From Pseudomonadota bacterium (GTDB lineage Bacteria > Verrucomicrobiota > Verrucomicrobiia > Limisphaerales > SXTU01), in assembly GCA_009922615.1 (NCBI GenBank), contig RFVF01000035.1:1-47220 (forward strand): a stretch of 47,220 bases of DNA. The letters run 5' to 3'. The notes under the pieces were generated by a model. It had not been told where the DNA came from and ran no database searches. It saw only the letters and a list, made by a program, of their open reading frames with translations. A program made the position numbers and the translations under genes. Position 1 is the first letter of the stretch. The number at the start of each line of letters is the position of its first letter. This document shows positions 6,392-15,554 of this stretch, piece by piece.

Positions 6392-7978
6392 ATGCCCGTA
6401 GCCTTGCGGCGCATGTCGCAAATGCTCAAGTCCTCCGGCGCGATGGGCGTGGCCACGCTCGCCTCGCGCGTGCTGGGCATGGTGCGGGAGATTGCTTACG
6501 CGGGCTTCATGGGCGATGGCTGGGTGGCGGGGGCGTTCAAGCTGGCGTTCAAAATCCCCAATCTTTTCCGTCGTCTGCTCGGCGAGGGCGCGCTCACGGC
6601 GGCGTTCATTCCCATCTTCAAGGACAAGGAGGCCAATGCGGGTCCGGTCGCGATGTGGCACGCGGCGAACGCCGTGACGTCCGCGCTGCTCGTGCTGACC
6701 GCAAGCATCGTGGGCGTGGCGATGCTGGGGCTGTCGGTGGCGTTGGCGCACGGCGGTTTCGCGGCGGACACGACACTGATGCTGGAGTTGCTGCGGCTGA
6801 TGTTTCCGTATCTGGCGCTGGTCTGTCTCACGGCGGTGTTCATGGGCATCCTGAACGCGCGCGGCCATTTCTTCATGCCGGCGCTGGGTGCGGCGGCCCT
6901 CAACGTCGTGATGATCGCGTCGGTGTATTGGCTGGCCCCGCAGTTTGGGGTGCGGTTGGAGAACCAGATTTTTGCGCTGGCCGTGGGCGTGCTGGTGGCG
7001 GGCGTGGCGCAGGCGGCGTTTCAATTGCCGACCTTGCGCCGGGAAGGTTATCGCTTCGCCTGGGTCGCGCCGTGGCGGGACGAAACCGTTCGCGAGGTGG
7101 CTCGGCGCATGATCCCGGCGACGATTGGCGTGGCGGCGTTTCAGATCAACGTAGTGCTCACCGACTGCGTCGCGTTCCTCGTGGACCCGCAGATCGTGGC
7201 GTCGTTCGACTACGCGGTGCGGCTGATGGAATTGCCGCAAGGCGTCTTCGGCATTTCGCTCGCGACGTATCTGCTCACTAGTTTGTCCGGCCTGGCGGCG
7301 GAGAAAAAATTTCCCGAGTTCCGCGCGACGCTCGGGCAGGGGCTGTCGTATCTCGTCGTCATCAACAGCCTGGCTGCCGTGCTGCTGCTGTTTCTGGCGG
7401 AGCCCATCGTGCGGTTGCTGTTCGAGCGCGGCGCGTTCGGCCCGGAATCCACGGAGCGGGCGGCGATGGCCTTGCAGTGCCTTGCACCCGGTCTGCTGGC
7501 GTTCTCGATGGTGAACATTCTCGCCCGCGCCTTTTACGCGCTCGGCGACACGCAGACGCCGATGCGTGTGAGCGTCTTCTGTCTCGGCGTGAACTTGCTG
7601 CTCTCGGTGCTGTTCATCAACGACCTGCGCCAGGCGGGCCTCGGCCTGGCGAACACCCTCACGTCCGGCCTGAACGTCTGGCTGCTGTTGCGTGCGTTGC
7701 GCAAGAAGCTCGGCACACTGGAGCTCGCCGAGGTGAAGCGCAGCCTCAAGCCGGTGCTCGCCGCCGCCATCGTGGTGAGCATCCTCGCGTGGCCCGGCTA
7801 CCAGGCGTGGGACACGCAGTTCGGTCACGCCACGGTGCTGGCAAAACTCGGCGCGGTCTTCGTGCCGGCCGTCATCACGAGCCTGCTCTACTGGGCCGTG
7901 CTGTGGGCGGACAAGCTGCCGGCGGCGGTGGAGGTGACGGCGTTGATCCAGAAGCGGCTGCGGCGCACGCGCGAATGA
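6392..7978 (+). CDS. murJ: Lipid II flippase MurJ (MviN family)
   Basis: 528 residues with about 14 hydrophobic segments, the MOP-superfamily layout of MurJ, which moves lipid II across the inner membrane for peptidoglycan synthesis. Diagnostic stretches are SRVLGMVREIAYAGFMGDGW (residues about 24-43), AFKIPNLFRRLLGEGALTAAF (starting near 51, with the conserved arginines) and the FERGAFGPEST loop. The ATG at 6392 gives a short N-terminus followed at once by the conserved SGAMGVATLASRVLG. It faces away from prcA across a repeat-rich 218-nt gap. nadK follows after 50 nt in the same direction. Confidence 0.97.
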   Translation: MPVALRRMSQMLKSSGAMGVATLASRVLGMVREIAYAGFMGDGWVAGAFKLAFKIPNLFRRLLGEGALTAAFIPIFKDKEANAGPVAMWHAANAVTSALLVLTASIVGVAMLGLSVALAHGGFAADTTLMLELLRLMFPYLALVCLTAVFMGILNARGHFFMPALGAAALNVVMIASVYWLAPQFGVRLENQIFALAVGVLVAGVAQAAFQLPTLRREGYRFAWVAPWRDETVREVARRMIPATIGVAAFQINVVLTDCVAFLVDPQIVASFDYAVRLMELPQGVFGISLATYLLTSLSGLAAEKKFPEFRATLGQGLSYLVVINSLAAVLLLFLAEPIVRLLFERGAFGPESTERAAMALQCLAPGLLAFSMVNILARAFYALGDTQTPMRVSVFCLGVNLLLSVLFINDLRQAGLGLANTLTSGLNVWLLLRALRKKLGTLELAEVKRSLKPVLAAAIVVSILAWPGYQAWDTQFGHATVLAKLGAVFVPAVITSLLYWAVLWADKLPAAVEVTALIQKRLRRTRE

Positions 7979-8028
7979 CGGTGCGCGCGGTTGCCTTGCC
8001 GTCCCGCTTCGGTTAAACCCCTGCGCAC

Positions 8029-8913
8029 GTGAAGAAACTGGCTGACAACATCCGGCGCGTCGGGCTGGTGGCCAACGTGGAGAAAAGCTCCTGTGTTGCC
8101 GTCGTGCAGCAGGCCGCCCGGTTGGTGCGCGCCAGCGGGCGCGAGCCGGTTGCCGATGCCGCGACCGCGCGGCTGGCCAAACTCAGGCTGACCACGGCTC
8201 CCGATGCGGCTACCGTTGCCCGCGAGACGGACCTGCTGCTCGTCTTTGGCGGCGACGGCACGATGCTGCGCGCCGCGCGCGAAACGGCGGACGCGGGCAC
8301 GCCGATGCTGGGTGTAAATCTCGGCGGCCTCGGATTTCTCACGGCGATTTCCGCCGGGCAGTTCGCGAAGGGGCTGGCCTCGGTCTGGCGCGGGCAGTTT
8401 ACCCTCGAATCCCGCCCGCTCATTGAAGTTAGCGGCGTGCTGTCGGGCAAACTTTTGTCCTGCCTGGCGCTGAATGATTTTGTGGTGAGCCGTGGTTCCG
8501 GCTCGCGGCTGATCGAGCTCGAAGTGACGGTGGATGGCGAGGAGCTGACCCGCTACCGCTGCGACGGATTGATCGTCAGTTCGCCGACGGGTTCGACGGC
8601 TTACTCGCTGGCGGCCGGCGGTGCGATCGTCAGCCCCACGGCGGAGGTTTTCACGGTCACGCCCATCTGCCCGCACACGCTCTCGAACCGGTCCGTCGTC
8701 GTGAGTCTGAACTCCGCCATCGGCATCCGCGCGTTGAGCGGCAAGATCGAGACGCTGCTTTCCGCCGACGGCGAGGTGGTCGGGCGGCTGGCGGCGGAGG
8801 AGACGGTGCTGATCCGGCGCAGCGCGCGTTCCGTGCGGTTGTTGCATCTGGCCGGCGGTTCCTTCTTCCGCACACTGCGGCAGAAGCTGAACTGGAGCGG
8901 GGCGAACGTGTGA
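8029..8913 (+). CDS. nadK: NAD kinase
   Basis: 294 residues, typical for bacterial polyphosphate/ATP-NAD kinase, which makes NADP+ from NAD+. The signature GGDGTM (in LLLVFGGDGTMLRAAR, about residues 74-90) is present, together with GVNLGGLGFLT, the NDFVVSRG strand and the SPTGSTAYSLAAGG substrate loop. The start is GTG at 8029 (GTG AAG AAA CTG); no ATG gives the conserved IRRVGLVAN start. It is co-directional with murJ 50 nt upstream. Confidence 0.96.
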   Translation: MKKLADNIRRVGLVANVEKSSCVAVVQQAARLVRASGREPVADAATARLAKLRLTTAPDAATVARETDLLLVFGGDGTMLRAARETADAGTPMLGVNLGGLGFLTAISAGQFAKGLASVWRGQFTLESRPLIEVSGVLSGKLLSCLALNDFVVSRGSGSRLIELEVTVDGEELTRYRCDGLIVSSPTGSTAYSLAAGGAIVSPTAEVFTVTPICPHTLSNRSVVVSLNSAIGIRALSGKIETLLSADGEVVGRLAAEETVLIRRSARSVRLLHLAGGSFFRTLRQKLNWSGANV

Positions 8914-8915
8914 GA

Positions 8916-8951
8916 AATGAGTTTGCAGTTTCCCGTTTTCAGTTTTCAGTG
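8916..8951. repeat. Short word-like repeat (TTTTCAG type)
   Basis: The 36 nt after nadK contain AGTTTGCAGTTTCCCGTTTT followed by CAGTTTTCAGTGTG, a tandem of imperfect TTTTCAG/TTTGCAG words. It resembles one arm of the larger palindromic elements elsewhere, without a clear partner arm. Confidence 0.5.
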
Positions 8952-8995
8952 TGCGTCTGTGCTCCGTTGACACGGGGTCGCTGAACGCCTCCATC

Positions 8996-10009
8996 ATGGT
9001 CCGTTTAAAAGACATTGCTTATCGCGCCGGCTGCTCGGTTATGACCGTTTCCAAGGCGCTGCGTGACGCCAAGGACATCTCTGTCGCCACGAAGGCCCGC
9101 ATCCAGCAACTCGCCGAGGAGATGGGCTATGTGCCCGACGCAGCGGCTGCCGGCTTGCGCACGCGCAGCACGCGGCTGCTGGGGCTGGTCATCTCCACAC
9201 TCACGAATCCGGTCTTTGCCCGCACGGTGATGGCCATTGAGGAATGGGCCTACCAGCATGGCTATGCGGTGCTGTTGATGCATTCGCACAATGACCCGAC
9301 GCGCGAGGAGCAGTGCATCCGTCGGCTATTGTCTCGTCGGGTGGACGGGTTGTTCATCTCCCCCGCGACGCGCATGGACACGCACGCGGCGATCTTCGAG
9401 GAGTTGCAACGCAGCGGGGTGCCGACCGTCATTCTCGGCGCGCGCGCAAAATTCTGCGCCAGCTTCCTGTGCGTGGAAAGCGACGATGTCACCGCCTCGG
9501 CCAAGGTCACGCGGCACCTGCTGGAGCTCGGCCACCGCCGCATCGCGTTCTTCGCCGGGTCGCAGAATTCTCCCTCCTCACAAGACCGGCTGGCCGGTTA
9601 CAAGAAGGCGCTGCGCGAGGCGCACGTGGAGTTTGATGACCGGCTGATTTTTCAGGCGGGCGCGACCATCGAGGAGGGCGAGAAGGCCACCGTGCAGTTC
9701 CTCAGCGAAACCACCGAAGCCACCGCCATTCAAGCCGTGAACGATCTCGTCGCCATCGGCGTGGGCAGCCTGCTGTTGCAACAGGGGCTGAAGATTCCGC
9801 AGGACATTTCCCTCGCGGGTTTTGGGAACGTGCTGATTAGCGAACATTTCCGCGTGCCACTGACGACGATCCGTCAGCCTAAGTTTCGGCTCGGCGTCGC
9901 CGCGATGGAGCTGATGCTGGCCAAGCTGCGCGGGGAGAAGGCCGAGTCCAAACGCCTTCCAGCTGACCTCGTCATCCGTCAGAGCACGGCGGCCCCGGCG
10001 AAGAAGTGA
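8996..10009 (+). CDS. LacI-family transcriptional regulator
   Basis: 337 residues from the ATG at 8996. The N-terminal helix-turn-helix (VRLKDIAYRAGCSVMTVSKA, residues 2-21) and hinge helix (YVPDAAAAGLRTRST) are classical LacI/GalR. A periplasmic-binding-protein-like sensor domain follows (LLGLVISTLTNPVFARTVMA, GLFISPATR, HLLELGHRRIAFFAGS and GFGNVLISEHFRVPLTTIRQ). It probably represses sugar-use genes, but no operator or obvious target operon is adjacent: the next gene is convergent. The longer frame from 8951 overlaps the repeat and lacks domain support, so the internal ATG is preferred. Confidence 0.93.
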   Translation: MVRLKDIAYRAGCSVMTVSKALRDAKDISVATKARIQQLAEEMGYVPDAAAAGLRTRSTRLLGLVISTLTNPVFARTVMAIEEWAYQHGYAVLLMHSHNDPTREEQCIRRLLSRRVDGLFISPATRMDTHAAIFEELQRSGVPTVILGARAKFCASFLCVESDDVTASAKVTRHLLELGHRRIAFFAGSQNSPSSQDRLAGYKKALREAHVEFDDRLIFQAGATIEEGEKATVQFLSETTEATAIQAVNDLVAIGVGSLLLQQGLKIPQDISLAGFGNVLISEHFRVPLTTIRQPKFRLGVAAMELMLAKLRGEKAESKRLPADLVIRQSTAAPAKK

Positions 10010-10035
10010 TTCACCCGAGCGGGGAATTGCCGTGA

Positions 10036-10920
10036 CTAGCGGTTGATCGCCGACACGCGTGGCACGAGCACCGGCTTTCCGTCTGGACCCGACTTGAGGG
10101 GATACGGCGCGATCCACACTTCTCCGTTGCCCAGCATCACGCCTTGATCTCTCGCGAACATGTGGAACGGGATGGTGGCCTCGATCCGCTTCACCAACTC
10201 GGGATCGAAGATCAGGTCGTAGCTCTGCTTCACGGCAGCGGAAGTCGCGAAGCGCTTCCGGCCTCCGACGTTGATGTGCATGGGGTAGGCGAGCATGCCC
10301 GCGACGACGTCCACTTCCCGCTTCAGCACCGCGGCACGGAACTTTTGGGCGAAGGCTTCGACTGCGGCATCATTCGTGAAGCCAGCAACCGCATAGCGAG
10401 GCTCGTTGGGTTTCGCGAAGCTGATGTGAGTGAGCGAGACTTGGAAGGAGTGCTCTGCGGGGTCGCCTGCTTTGGACCAGGTGCCGGTCAAAACTTCGCG
10501 GTCCAACTTGCTTGTGCCATACCGGCCTCGGGGATCCTGTTCGGGGAACTGGCCGCTGAAGGCAGCCGTCTGCCGCCCGGCTTCATCGAACTCGCGCAAC
10601 TTCACCGTCCGCCCATCCGCTTCGCCTTCGAGGCGTATGTCTCGGCCATACTTGGCGTACAAATACGTCCCGCTGATTTGCCGGCGGTCCTTGCTGAACC
10701 GCAGGCTCATCCCGATGCGGAGGTTGTCGCCGAGCGTGCCGACGTATTCGTAGAGCTCGTGGGCGGAAGCCGACGGCGGTGACGCCGTCGGAGTTTGCTG
10801 TTGGGCGGCACCAGTCCCGCCAAGCAAGCCGGCGAGGCCTGAAACCAAAACCAGCAACCAAGCCGACCGACGATTCAGGCCAGTTCCAAGGACACGGCCG
10901 ATGCTTTCCGGAGGTGTCAT
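10036..10920 (-). CDS. Secreted protein of unknown function
   Basis: 294 residues with a Sec signal (Arg-Arg, then AWLLVLVSGLAGLLGG, cleavage near AAQQQ, residues 18-42). The mature part has two regions. The first, about 55-160, is beta-rich with repeated Tyr/Gly strands (YVGTLGDNLRIGMSL, ISGTYLYAKYGRDIRLEG, then GQF and GTWS). It resembles short barrel-like domains found in many bacterial exported proteins. The second, about 175-290, has NDAAVEAFAQKFRAAVLKRE, YPMHINVGGRKRF, then an YDLIFDPELVKRI and a DQGVMLGNGEVWIAPYP strand, which I associate with small uncharacterised exported domains. No catalytic residues are evident. It is convergent with the LacI gene and 21 nt downstream of the methyltransferase gene on the same strand. 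Confidence 0.8.
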   Translation of the reverse strand: MTPPESIGRVLGTGLNRRSAWLLVLVSGLAGLLGGTGAAQQQTPTASPPSASAHELYEYVGTLGDNLRIGMSLRFSKDRRQISGTYLYAKYGRDIRLEGEADGRTVKLREFDEAGRQTAAFSGQFPEQDPRGRYGTSKLDREVLTGTWSKAGDPAEHSFQVSLTHISFAKPNEPRYAVAGFTNDAAVEAFAQKFRAAVLKREVDVVAGMLAYPMHINVGGRKRFATSAAVKQSYDLIFDPELVKRIEATIPFHMFARDQGVMLGNGEVWIAPYPLKSGPDGKPVLVPRVSAINR

Positions 10921-10941
10921 CGTAAGGTCGGGAAGGTTGAC

Positions 10942-12291
10942 TTAGCCGTTCCGCTGCCACGCGGCGATGAACATCCCGCCGCCGCCTGTTTTTTGTGGCC
11001 ACAGGCAGTGTTGCGTCTGCGGCGCTTCGTTTGTGTGAAAGGGATTGATCACCGGCAGCGGCGCAAATTCCGGATGTGCGGCCGTGAACGCCGCCGCCAC
11101 TTCCTCGCTCTCCGCTTGTGTCAGCGTGCAGACGGAGTAAACGAGTTTGCCGCCGGGTTTCAGCGAGGGAGCGACGTGATTCAGCAGTTGAGTTTGCACG
11201 GCGGCGAGTTCGCGCACGTCCTCGGGCGTGACGGTCCAGCGCGCGTGCGGATTGCGTTGCCAGGTGCCCAGGCCACTGCACGGGGCATCGAGCAGCACGC
11301 CATCGAAGCGCGTCTTGGTCGGGAGTTTCGCGCCGCCATCCCAGAGTGCGGCGCGGTAGTTGAAACACTTCGCGCGGGCGGTGCGGAGCTTGAGTTTCTT
11401 GAGCCGCCACTCGGCCCGGTCACTCGCCCAGATCAGCCCCTTGCCCTGCATTTGCGCGGAGAGGTGTAACAACTTGCCGCCCTCGCCGGCGCACGCGTCC
11501 CACCACGTCTCGCCCGGTTTAGCGCCGCAGATCAAGCCTACGGCTTGCGAGGCGACATCCTGCAACTCGAACTCGCCCGCATGAAACTCCGGCTGGCGAA
11601 ACAAATTCTCTTCGCCCGCGTAGGCCAGCGCGTCGGGCAGCGCGGCCGTGCGCGTGTGGCCGAGCACTTGGGCGAGCGCCTTGGCCCGGCCGGGCTTCAC
11701 GCGCAGCCAGAGCGTCGGCTCGGCCTGGATGGCGCGCAACCACGCGGCGCTCACAGGCACGGCGTCGTTCACCCACGAGGGCAGCGTGCGGGCGAGCAAG
11801 TCGGCATCGCGGAAGGACTGCGGGTTCATCGCGAACTCGGCGACCAGCTCCATCGCGCTGCGGACTTGCGATTCGAGCTTCAACGTCGCGTCGATCCAGC
11901 CGCGCCAGCGGAAGTAGCCGAAGACGGCCTGGCTGATCTGCGCCGTGTCTTCTTTGGAGAGGCCGTGCGTGTCGCGCAGGTGCTGGCGCAGCAGCGCATC
12001 GGCGGGGCGTTCGCGCGAAGCCTGCGCGACGATGACTGTGGCCAGCTTGAGCCAGCGCAGCGGGTCGGCCGGCGCGGCGGAAGTTTCCGGGGATGACTCG
12101 GAGTCGGGTGGGGCCGGGACAAAGCGGCGGGGCGGACGACGATGAAAGGATGGGCGGCGAGATTCCGGCACGGCTTCCGGTAGCACGCAGGCGCTGCCCC
12201 GGCAAGCGCGCTCGGTGAGAAACTGCTTGCGTGTTTCGCCGCGCCGGTGTTTCTCCCGGCGAAGCTTTCGCCATGAAAACCAACTTGCCAC
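10942..12291 (-). CDS. 16S rRNA m5C methyltransferase, RsmB/NOL1-NOP2-Sun family
   Basis: 449 residues as drawn. The C-terminal two thirds is a SAM-dependent Rossmann methyltransferase: TWWDACAGEGGKLLHL (SAM site), then DGVLLDAPCSGLGTWQRNP with the PC cysteine near residue 339, and VYSVCTLTQAESEEV with the TC cysteine near 387. Both cysteines needed for m5C chemistry are present. The region at 75-230 is a helical domain in the position of the RsmB NusB-like domain. The first 18 nt overlap the divergent aldolase gene, and the Arg-rich first 60 residues look low-complexity. The true start is therefore probably an internal GTG; none is clearly marked. Which cytosine it methylates cannot be told. 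Confidence 0.9.
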   Translation of the reverse strand: MASWFSWRKLRREKHRRGETRKQFLTERACRGSACVLPEAVPESRRPSFHRRPPRRFVPAPPDSESSPETSAAPADPLRWLKLATVIVAQASRERPADALLRQHLRDTHGLSKEDTAQISQAVFGYFRWRGWIDATLKLESQVRSAMELVAEFAMNPQSFRDADLLARTLPSWVNDAVPVSAAWLRAIQAEPTLWLRVKPGRAKALAQVLGHTRTAALPDALAYAGEENLFRQPEFHAGEFELQDVASQAVGLICGAKPGETWWDACAGEGGKLLHLSAQMQGKGLIWASDRAEWRLKKLKLRTARAKCFNYRAALWDGGAKLPTKTRFDGVLLDAPCSGLGTWQRNPHARWTVTPEDVRELAAVQTQLLNHVAPSLKPGGKLVYSVCTLTQAESEEVAAAFTAAHPEFAPLPVINPFHTNEAPQTQHCLWPQKTGGGGMFIAAWQRNG

Positions 12292-13043
12292 CGAATTCCT
12301 TCAAGCAGGCCCTGCGCGCCGGGCGTCCGCAGATCGGGCTGTGGAGCAGCTTGTGCAGTCCGCTCGCGATGGAAGTCATCGCCGGCGCGGGCTTTGATTG
12401 GCTGCTGATTGACACCGAGCACGCGCCCAACGAGCTGCCGACGGTCTTCAATCATTTGCAGGCATGCGTTGGCGGCACGGCGGCACCCGTCGTGCGCGTG
12501 GCGTGGAACGACGCGATTCTCTTCAAGCGCTTCCTCGATATCGGCACGCAGAATTTCCTCGTGCCGTGGGTGCAGAATGCGGACGAGGCCCGCGCGGCGG
12601 CGCGCGCCGTGCGTTATCCACCGCAGGGCCTGCGTGGCGTCGCCGTGACTCATCGCGCGAACCAGTGGGGCCGGGTGACGGACTACTATCAGCGCGCCAA
12701 TGACGAGGTCTGCGTGCTCGTGCAGCTCGAGACGCGCGCGGCGCTGAGTCAGATTGAGGCCATCGGCGCAGTGGACGGCGTGGACGGGCTCTTCATCGGG
12801 CCGAGCGACCTCGCGGCGGACATGGGGCACCTCGGCAACAACCGGCATCCCGACGTGAAGGCGCTGATCGAGGCCGCGCTGCCGCGCATCCTGAAGACCG
12901 GCAAAGCAGCGGGCATTCTCGCACCGGTAGAGGAGGACGCGAAGCATTGGCTGAAACAGGGTTTCAGTTACGTGGCCGTGGGGTCCGACTTGGGGCTTCT
13001 CGCACGCGGGACCGAGGCGCTAGCGGCGAAGTTCAAAGCGTGA
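12273..13043 (+). CDS. HpcH/HpaI-family class II aldolase
   Basis: 256 residues. The start is the ATG at 12273 (MKTNLPPNSFKQALRAG). Family marks are GLWSSLCSPLAMEVIAGAGF, DTEHAPNE (metal/substrate region), VRVAWNDAILFKRFLDIGTQ, the YPPQGLRGVA arginine and GLFIGPSDLAADMG. Members such as GarL and HpcH cleave 2-keto-3-deoxy acids to pyruvate and an aldehyde using a divalent metal. The exact substrate is unknown. The stop overlaps the GTG of the Ldh2-type oxidoreductase, so the two are translationally coupled, which suggests one short pathway for a sugar acid or keto acid. Confidence 0.92.
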   Translation: MKTNLPPNSFKQALRAGRPQIGLWSSLCSPLAMEVIAGAGFDWLLIDTEHAPNELPTVFNHLQACVGGTAAPVVRVAWNDAILFKRFLDIGTQNFLVPWVQNADEARAAARAVRYPPQGLRGVAVTHRANQWGRVTDYYQRANDEVCVLVQLETRAALSQIEAIGAVDGVDGLFIGPSDLAADMGHLGNNRHPDVKALIEAALPRILKTGKAAGILAPVEEDAKHWLKQGFSYVAVGSDLGLLARGTEALAAKFKA

Positions 13044-14101
13044 ACGTCACTGCCGAACAACTTGGTCGCCAAATCGCCGCCATCCTCCGCGCGTGGGGCA
13101 TGGACGACGACAGCATCGCGGCGACGGTGGAAGTGATGCTCTACGCGGATTTGCGCGGCATCGAGTCGCACGGCTTCTCCACGCTCACGCTCTACGACGA
13201 GTATCGACGCTCGAACAAGCTCACGCTCCGCCCGCAGCCGCGCGTGGTGCGCGAGACGCCGGTGACGGCGCTGCTGGATGGCGACGGCGGGCTTGGCCAC
13301 TTACCATCGCAGCGTGCGATGCGGCTCGCCATCGAGAAGGCGAGCAAGTGTGGCGTCGGTGTGGTGTCAGTGCGGAACTCGAATCACTTCGGTGCGGCGG
13401 GCGCTTACGCGACGATGGCACCAGAGCGCGGGCTGATTGGCTTCGTCACGAGCGCGACGTGGCGGCCGGGCATCGTGCCGACGTTTGGTGCGGACGCGAT
13501 GTTGGGGACGAACCCGATTGCCTTCGCCGCGCCGGGCAGGAGCGGTCCGCCGTTCTGCCTTGATCTGGCGACGAGCACGGTGGCCTTCAACAAAGTGAAG
13601 ATGGCCGCATGGCACGGGAAGGAACTGCGTCCCGGTTGGGCGATGGATGCGAATGGCCAACCACTCACAGACGCGGCGGCGGCGGTGAAGAGCATCCGCC
13701 TCACACCGCTCGGTGGTTTGCCGGAGATGAGCAGCCACAAGGGCTACGGGCTGGCGACGATGGTGGAGATTCTGTCCACGACGTTGAGCGGTTCGTTCTT
13801 CGCGGCGACGCGACCGGCGCTGCATTCCGACGCGCCACGGCACAACGTCGGCCATTTCTTCCTCGCGCTGGACCCGAAGGCGTTTTTGGCGGAGGACGAA
13901 TTTGAAAGCGCCTTGGATGAGTTGCTTGCGGCATTGCGCGGAACGCGACGCGCGGACGAGCAACAACCGGTCTTGGTCGCGGGTGATCCGGAACGCGAGC
14001 AGTTGGCTATCCGCTCGCGCGAAGGCATTCCTTTGTCTGAAGAGATGAACCGCACGTTGCGCACGCTGGCGGAAGCGGTCGGCGCGCCGTGGCAACTCTA
14101 G
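13040..14101 (+). CDS. Malate/L-lactate dehydrogenase (Ldh2 family) oxidoreductase
   Basis: 353 residues from the GTG at 13040, which overlaps the aldolase stop (GTGA). It belongs to the NAD(P)-dependent family of malate, ureidoglycolate and 2,3-diketogulonate dehydrogenases. Visible marks are ADLRGIESHGFSTL, GDGGLGHLPSQRAM, SVRNSNHFGAAGAYA (with the catalytic His), GTNPIAFAAPG, and SSHKGYGLATMVEILSTTLSG. It reduces a 2-keto acid or oxidises a 2-hydroxy acid; pairing with the aldolase suggests a sugar-acid route. The larger frame from 12947 reads through the aldolase and is not supported. Confidence 0.93.
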   Translation: MNVTAEQLGRQIAAILRAWGMDDDSIAATVEVMLYADLRGIESHGFSTLTLYDEYRRSNKLTLRPQPRVVRETPVTALLDGDGGLGHLPSQRAMRLAIEKASKCGVGVVSVRNSNHFGAAGAYATMAPERGLIGFVTSATWRPGIVPTFGADAMLGTNPIAFAAPGRSGPPFCLDLATSTVAFNKVKMAAWHGKELRPGWAMDANGQPLTDAAAAVKSIRLTPLGGLPEMSSHKGYGLATMVEILSTTLSGSFFAATRPALHSDAPRHNVGHFFLALDPKAFLAEDEFESALDELLAALRGTRRADEQQPVLVAGDPEREQLAIRSREGIPLSEEMNRTLRTLAEAVGAPWQL

Positions 14102-14105
14102 TGCC

Positions 14106-15470
14106 ATGTCAGCGTTCGTGGCCCACGTGGATCGCAGCGTCCGCCAACGCGGGCTGCTGAAACCGGGCGCGGGCGTGTTGGTCGCGGTGTCGGGCGGGGT
14201 GGACTCCATGGTGCTGCTGCACGCTCTGCACGCACTGGCGTCGCGGAACCGTTGGAGGCTGGTGGCCGCGCACTACGACCACGGGCTGCGCGGCTCGGCG
14301 AGTGCGGGGGATGCGCGCTTTGTGCAGCGTGCGGTGGCCCGGCTCGGGTTGGAGTGCGTGGTTGAAAGCGGAGACGTGCAAGCCTTGGCGCGCGCGCGCG
14401 GTTGGTCGGTGGAGATGGCCGCGCGCGAGTTGCGCCACGAGTTTCTTGCGCGGACAGCGAAGCGGCTTGGGCTGGCCACGGTGGCGCTCGCACATCACGC
14501 AGATGATCAGGTGGAACTGTTTTTTCTCCGGCTCCTGCGCGGCGCGGGCGGTGGCTTGGCGGGGATGAAGTGGAAGAGTCCGTCGCCGGCGGATGCAAAG
14601 GTGAACTTGATCCGGCCGTTGCTCGATCAACCCAAAGCCGCGCTGCTCGCGTGGGCATGCCGGGAGAAAATCCGTTTCCGTCGCGACGCCACGAATCTGC
14701 AGCAGGACATTTTACGGAACCGCGTGCGGCATGAGTTGTTGCCATTGCTGCGCCGCTACCAGCCGGGGCTGCATCGGACGGTGCAACGCACGATGGAGCT
14801 GGCCGGTGCGGAAACAGAGTTCGCGCTGGAGGCAGCGCGGGCGTGGCGAGCGCGGTCGCGGCGCGGGGCGTTCGCGCGGCTCGCGGTGGCCGTGCAGCGG
14901 CAATGCGTCTGCTTGGAACTGCACGCGCTCGGTCTGGCGGCGGACTTTGAATTGGTGGAGCGACTCCGCCTCCAGCCTCAGGTGAAGCACTCGTGGAAGA
15001 ATGGCTGGTTGCTGCGACGCGCAGACGGGACCGTGAGCTGGGAGCAGCCGACAGATAAGGCTGTTGAACCAAAGCCGCAGACCGTGAAGCTCACCGCGCG
15101 CAGGGGCACGCGGCGGTTTGGCGACTTAATGGTGGAGTGGAGTTTCTGCGCAGGGCAGGGGAGTTTGGCGCAGCCGCGCAAAGTGGGAGAAGAGCGGTTC
15201 GACGCAGTCGCCGTGGGCCCGCAGGTGCGGCTGCGGCGTTGGCAGGCAGGCGACCGCTTCCGGCCCATCGGCATGCCGCGCGCGGTGAAGTTGCAGGACT
15301 TGTTCACCAACGCGAAGGTGTCGGCTGCCGAGCGCCGCCGCCGGCTCGTCGCGGAAGCGGCAGATGGCCGGGTGTTTTGGGTGGAGGGCTTGCGGATGAG
15401 CGAGCACTTTAAGCTCACCCCGGCCACGCGGCGAGTTTTGGTCTGGCGGTGGCGGTTGGCGCCGGTTTGA
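14106..15470 (+). CDS. tilS: tRNA(Ile)-lysidine synthase
   Basis: 454 residues, full length. It has the N-type ATP pyrophosphatase loop SGGVDSM (residues 30-36), AHYDHGLRG, ALAHHADDQVELFFLRLLRGA and FRRDATN. The central domain and a C-terminal domain follow (VRLRRWQAGDRFRPIGM, FTNAKVSAAERRRRLVAEA). TilS converts C34 of the CAU-anticodon tRNA(Ile) to lysidine so it reads AUA, and is essential in most bacteria. It begins 4 nt after the oxidoreductase stop and is probably co-transcribed with the aldolase pair, though functionally unrelated. Confidence 0.97.
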   Translation: MSAFVAHVDRSVRQRGLLKPGAGVLVAVSGGVDSMVLLHALHALASRNRWRLVAAHYDHGLRGSASAGDARFVQRAVARLGLECVVESGDVQALARARGWSVEMAARELRHEFLARTAKRLGLATVALAHHADDQVELFFLRLLRGAGGGLAGMKWKSPSPADAKVNLIRPLLDQPKAALLAWACREKIRFRRDATNLQQDILRNRVRHELLPLLRRYQPGLHRTVQRTMELAGAETEFALEAARAWRARSRRGAFARLAVAVQRQCVCLELHALGLAADFELVERLRLQPQVKHSWKNGWLLRRADGTVSWEQPTDKAVEPKPQTVKLTARRGTRRFGDLMVEWSFCAGQGSLAQPRKVGEERFDAVAVGPQVRLRRWQAGDRFRPIGMPRAVKLQDLFTNAKVSAAERRRRLVAEAADGRVFWVEGLRMSEHFKLTPATRRVLVWRWRLAPV

Positions 15471-15554
15471 AAAAAAGTTCTGATTTTTTCGGTTCAACTC
15501 GAATAAGCCTCGCGTGCTTCCGTCCACAACTGGCAGACGATTTTTTAAACTAGT

